Below, piece after piece: positions 62,901-64,000 of a stretch of 64,000 nucleotides of DNA. Position 1 is the first letter of the stretch. The number at the start of each line of letters is the position of its first letter. The stretch covers positions 124,001-188,000 of the forward strand of contig JADNRY010000080.1 in NCBI GenBank assembly GCA_015501585.1, read 5' to 3'. The notes below the pieces were generated by a model, which was not told the DNA's origin, made no database searches, and saw only the letters and a list, made by a program, of their open reading frames with translations. This DNA is from Rhodocollybia butyracea (lineage: Eukaryota > Basidiomycota > Agaricomycetes > Agaricales > Omphalotaceae). The position numbers were made by a program, and so were the translations under genes.

Positions 62901-63057
62901 ATTAAGCTTCCACGTCCCAAGTGCGATGCTCCGTGAAAATCGCCTTGGTCTGCGACGTTTATCGTTGAGAGTCTCAAGGAGCAGGGCGACAGTGAGCTTG
63001 TGTTTAGAGAATCCACATATGTATACATTACATTCTACGACACGGGTATTAACAACT

Positions 63058-64000
63058 CTACATACCATCCGAATCGTTGTCTTCCTCCTGCGGAATTGGC
63101 CCCCGCTCACCCCGTTGCTTCATTCTACGCTCAGAAACAGCAGTATACTCTGAAACCATTGCCTTCCTCTTTCTTGAACTCGGCTCATCCTTCTTCCCCA
63201 GCTCAATTTCCTGATCCACTGAAGGATCAAGAATATCCTCCCACTCCTTTTCCCCGATGCTTTACTCAGAGCATTTTCCATCCAATCATGCTTCTCAATC
63301 TCATCCTTGATCCGTTGCGCCTTTTCATCTTCCTCGGGGTCACCGGAAGGTATATAATAACGAAATTTATAGTGATCCAGTATATCCCTGAGAATCTGGT
63401 ACAGATAAAGGGAAGAGAGTCCGTACTGGTAGGCTGTTGCACGACCAGCAAGTAACATTGCTTTTCTCGCGCTTGAATCTTGGGAATCAAACTGCCGTAA
63501 TATCATGCTGCGAAAATGCGGAGTCATCTTATTGGGCGCGTAACGAGCTGCACACCAAAGGTAGACGAGCAAGAACGATTCCAGGTCATCAGCAAACGTT
63601 CGTATCTCTGGCTGTTCTTCCAAAAGTCGGGCAGCGGTGAATTGTAGAGTACCCTAGGGGAAGGAAGCGTGAATGATAGAGTAATGTGTGGGATAGGTAT
63701 ACGCACAGTCTTTTCATATACTCTCGCCTCGTTCTCTTCGTGGTACTTGGAAAGTTCCCAATCGATGAGCATACCCGTAGCAGGCTGACTGTATCCATGG
63801 CGAACGATAATAATATTTCCGACAGAAACATCGCGATGATCTACCTTTGCTTTGCCGACAGCGTCATGGTGTGCTGTATGTGAGTAATGAAGATCAATGA
63901 ATCATTACAGCGAGAAGCATCCTTACATTGCAGGGCATGAAGCACGACGTTATTGAGCTCCCAGGTCGATTGGAATACAGTCATTGGTTCTCCAACAACG
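63058..64000 (-). CDS. FunK1-type kinase, copy 2, C-terminal half, cut by the window edge
   Basis: The minus strand from 64,000 reads VVGEPMTVFQSTWELNNVVL, then after an intron VDHRDVSVGNIIIV (catalytic loop) and MLIDWELSKYHEENEARVY. A second intron leads to GTLQFTAARLLEEQPEIRTF and the C-lobe. It is inverted relative to copy 1 and very similar to it. One base is missing in the T4 run at 63,248-63,251 (plus strand); beyond it the conserved frame continues to a stop at 63,058, matching the acidic end of copy 1. Here the positions broken in copy 1 (GGG, CCC) are intact. The N-terminal half lies outside the window. Confidence 0.8.

Overview
The window is nuclear DNA of a filamentous basidiomycete, almost certainly an Agaricomycete. 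Nearly every gene is interrupted by short introns (about 45-70 bp). The gene content is typical of that class: two fungal-type FunK1 kinases, F-box/LRR-type proteins, two STAND (NLR-like) proteins, a small Cys-rich secreted protein, a DHA2 transporter, and several lineage-restricted proteins of unknown function. No rRNA, CRISPR array or intact transposon was seen. All exon models were read by eye from splice signals and frame continuity.

Layout. 1-12.4 kb: a small unknown gene (-), a METTL7-like methyltransferase (+), a NACHT-ankyrin protein (-), a secreted Cys-rich protein (+) and a dimeric alpha-beta-barrel monooxygenase-like protein (-). 12.6-19.9 kb: a duplicated zone. It holds two copies of a dispersed repeat block with decayed genes, interleaved with two tandem copies of a single-pass membrane protein gene, the second broken by a 4-nt deletion. 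20.1-28.1 kb: the most interesting region. A secreted precursor carries nine 17-residue repeats, each ending in a dibasic Kex2 site. Nearby are two UstYa-like (DUF3328) proteins, a prolyl-aminopeptidase-like hydrolase, a single-pass membrane protein of unknown function and a 7-TM protein. I read this as a candidate ustiloxin/victorin-type (dikaritin) RiPP locus in a basidiomycete.

28.3-45.5 kb: a third copy of the dispersed block, an F-box protein, an M17 leucyl aminopeptidase, an NB-ARC protein with kinesin-light-chain-like TPRs, a MINDY-type deubiquitinase with a duplicated first exon, and the only intact copy of the small gene found decayed in the dispersed blocks. 45.7-59.4 kb: a plasma-membrane Na+/H+ antiporter, two diverged Ser/Pro-rich paralogues, a second F-box protein, a 195-nt poly-T tract and a DHA2-type MFS transporter. 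60.3-64 kb: two FunK1 kinases facing each other in inverted orientation; the second runs off the window.

A recurring feature is the single-base frameshift, often in a short homopolymer. It affects the peptidase-like gene, the 24.6-kb membrane protein, the first F-box gene, the NB-ARC/TPR gene, the MINDY gene, the monooxygenase and both FunK1 genes. Either these genes are decaying, or the assembly carries uncorrected long-read indels. Raw-read depth or RNA-seq would separate the two, so I call these genes as CDS with stated breaks rather than firmly as pseudogenes.
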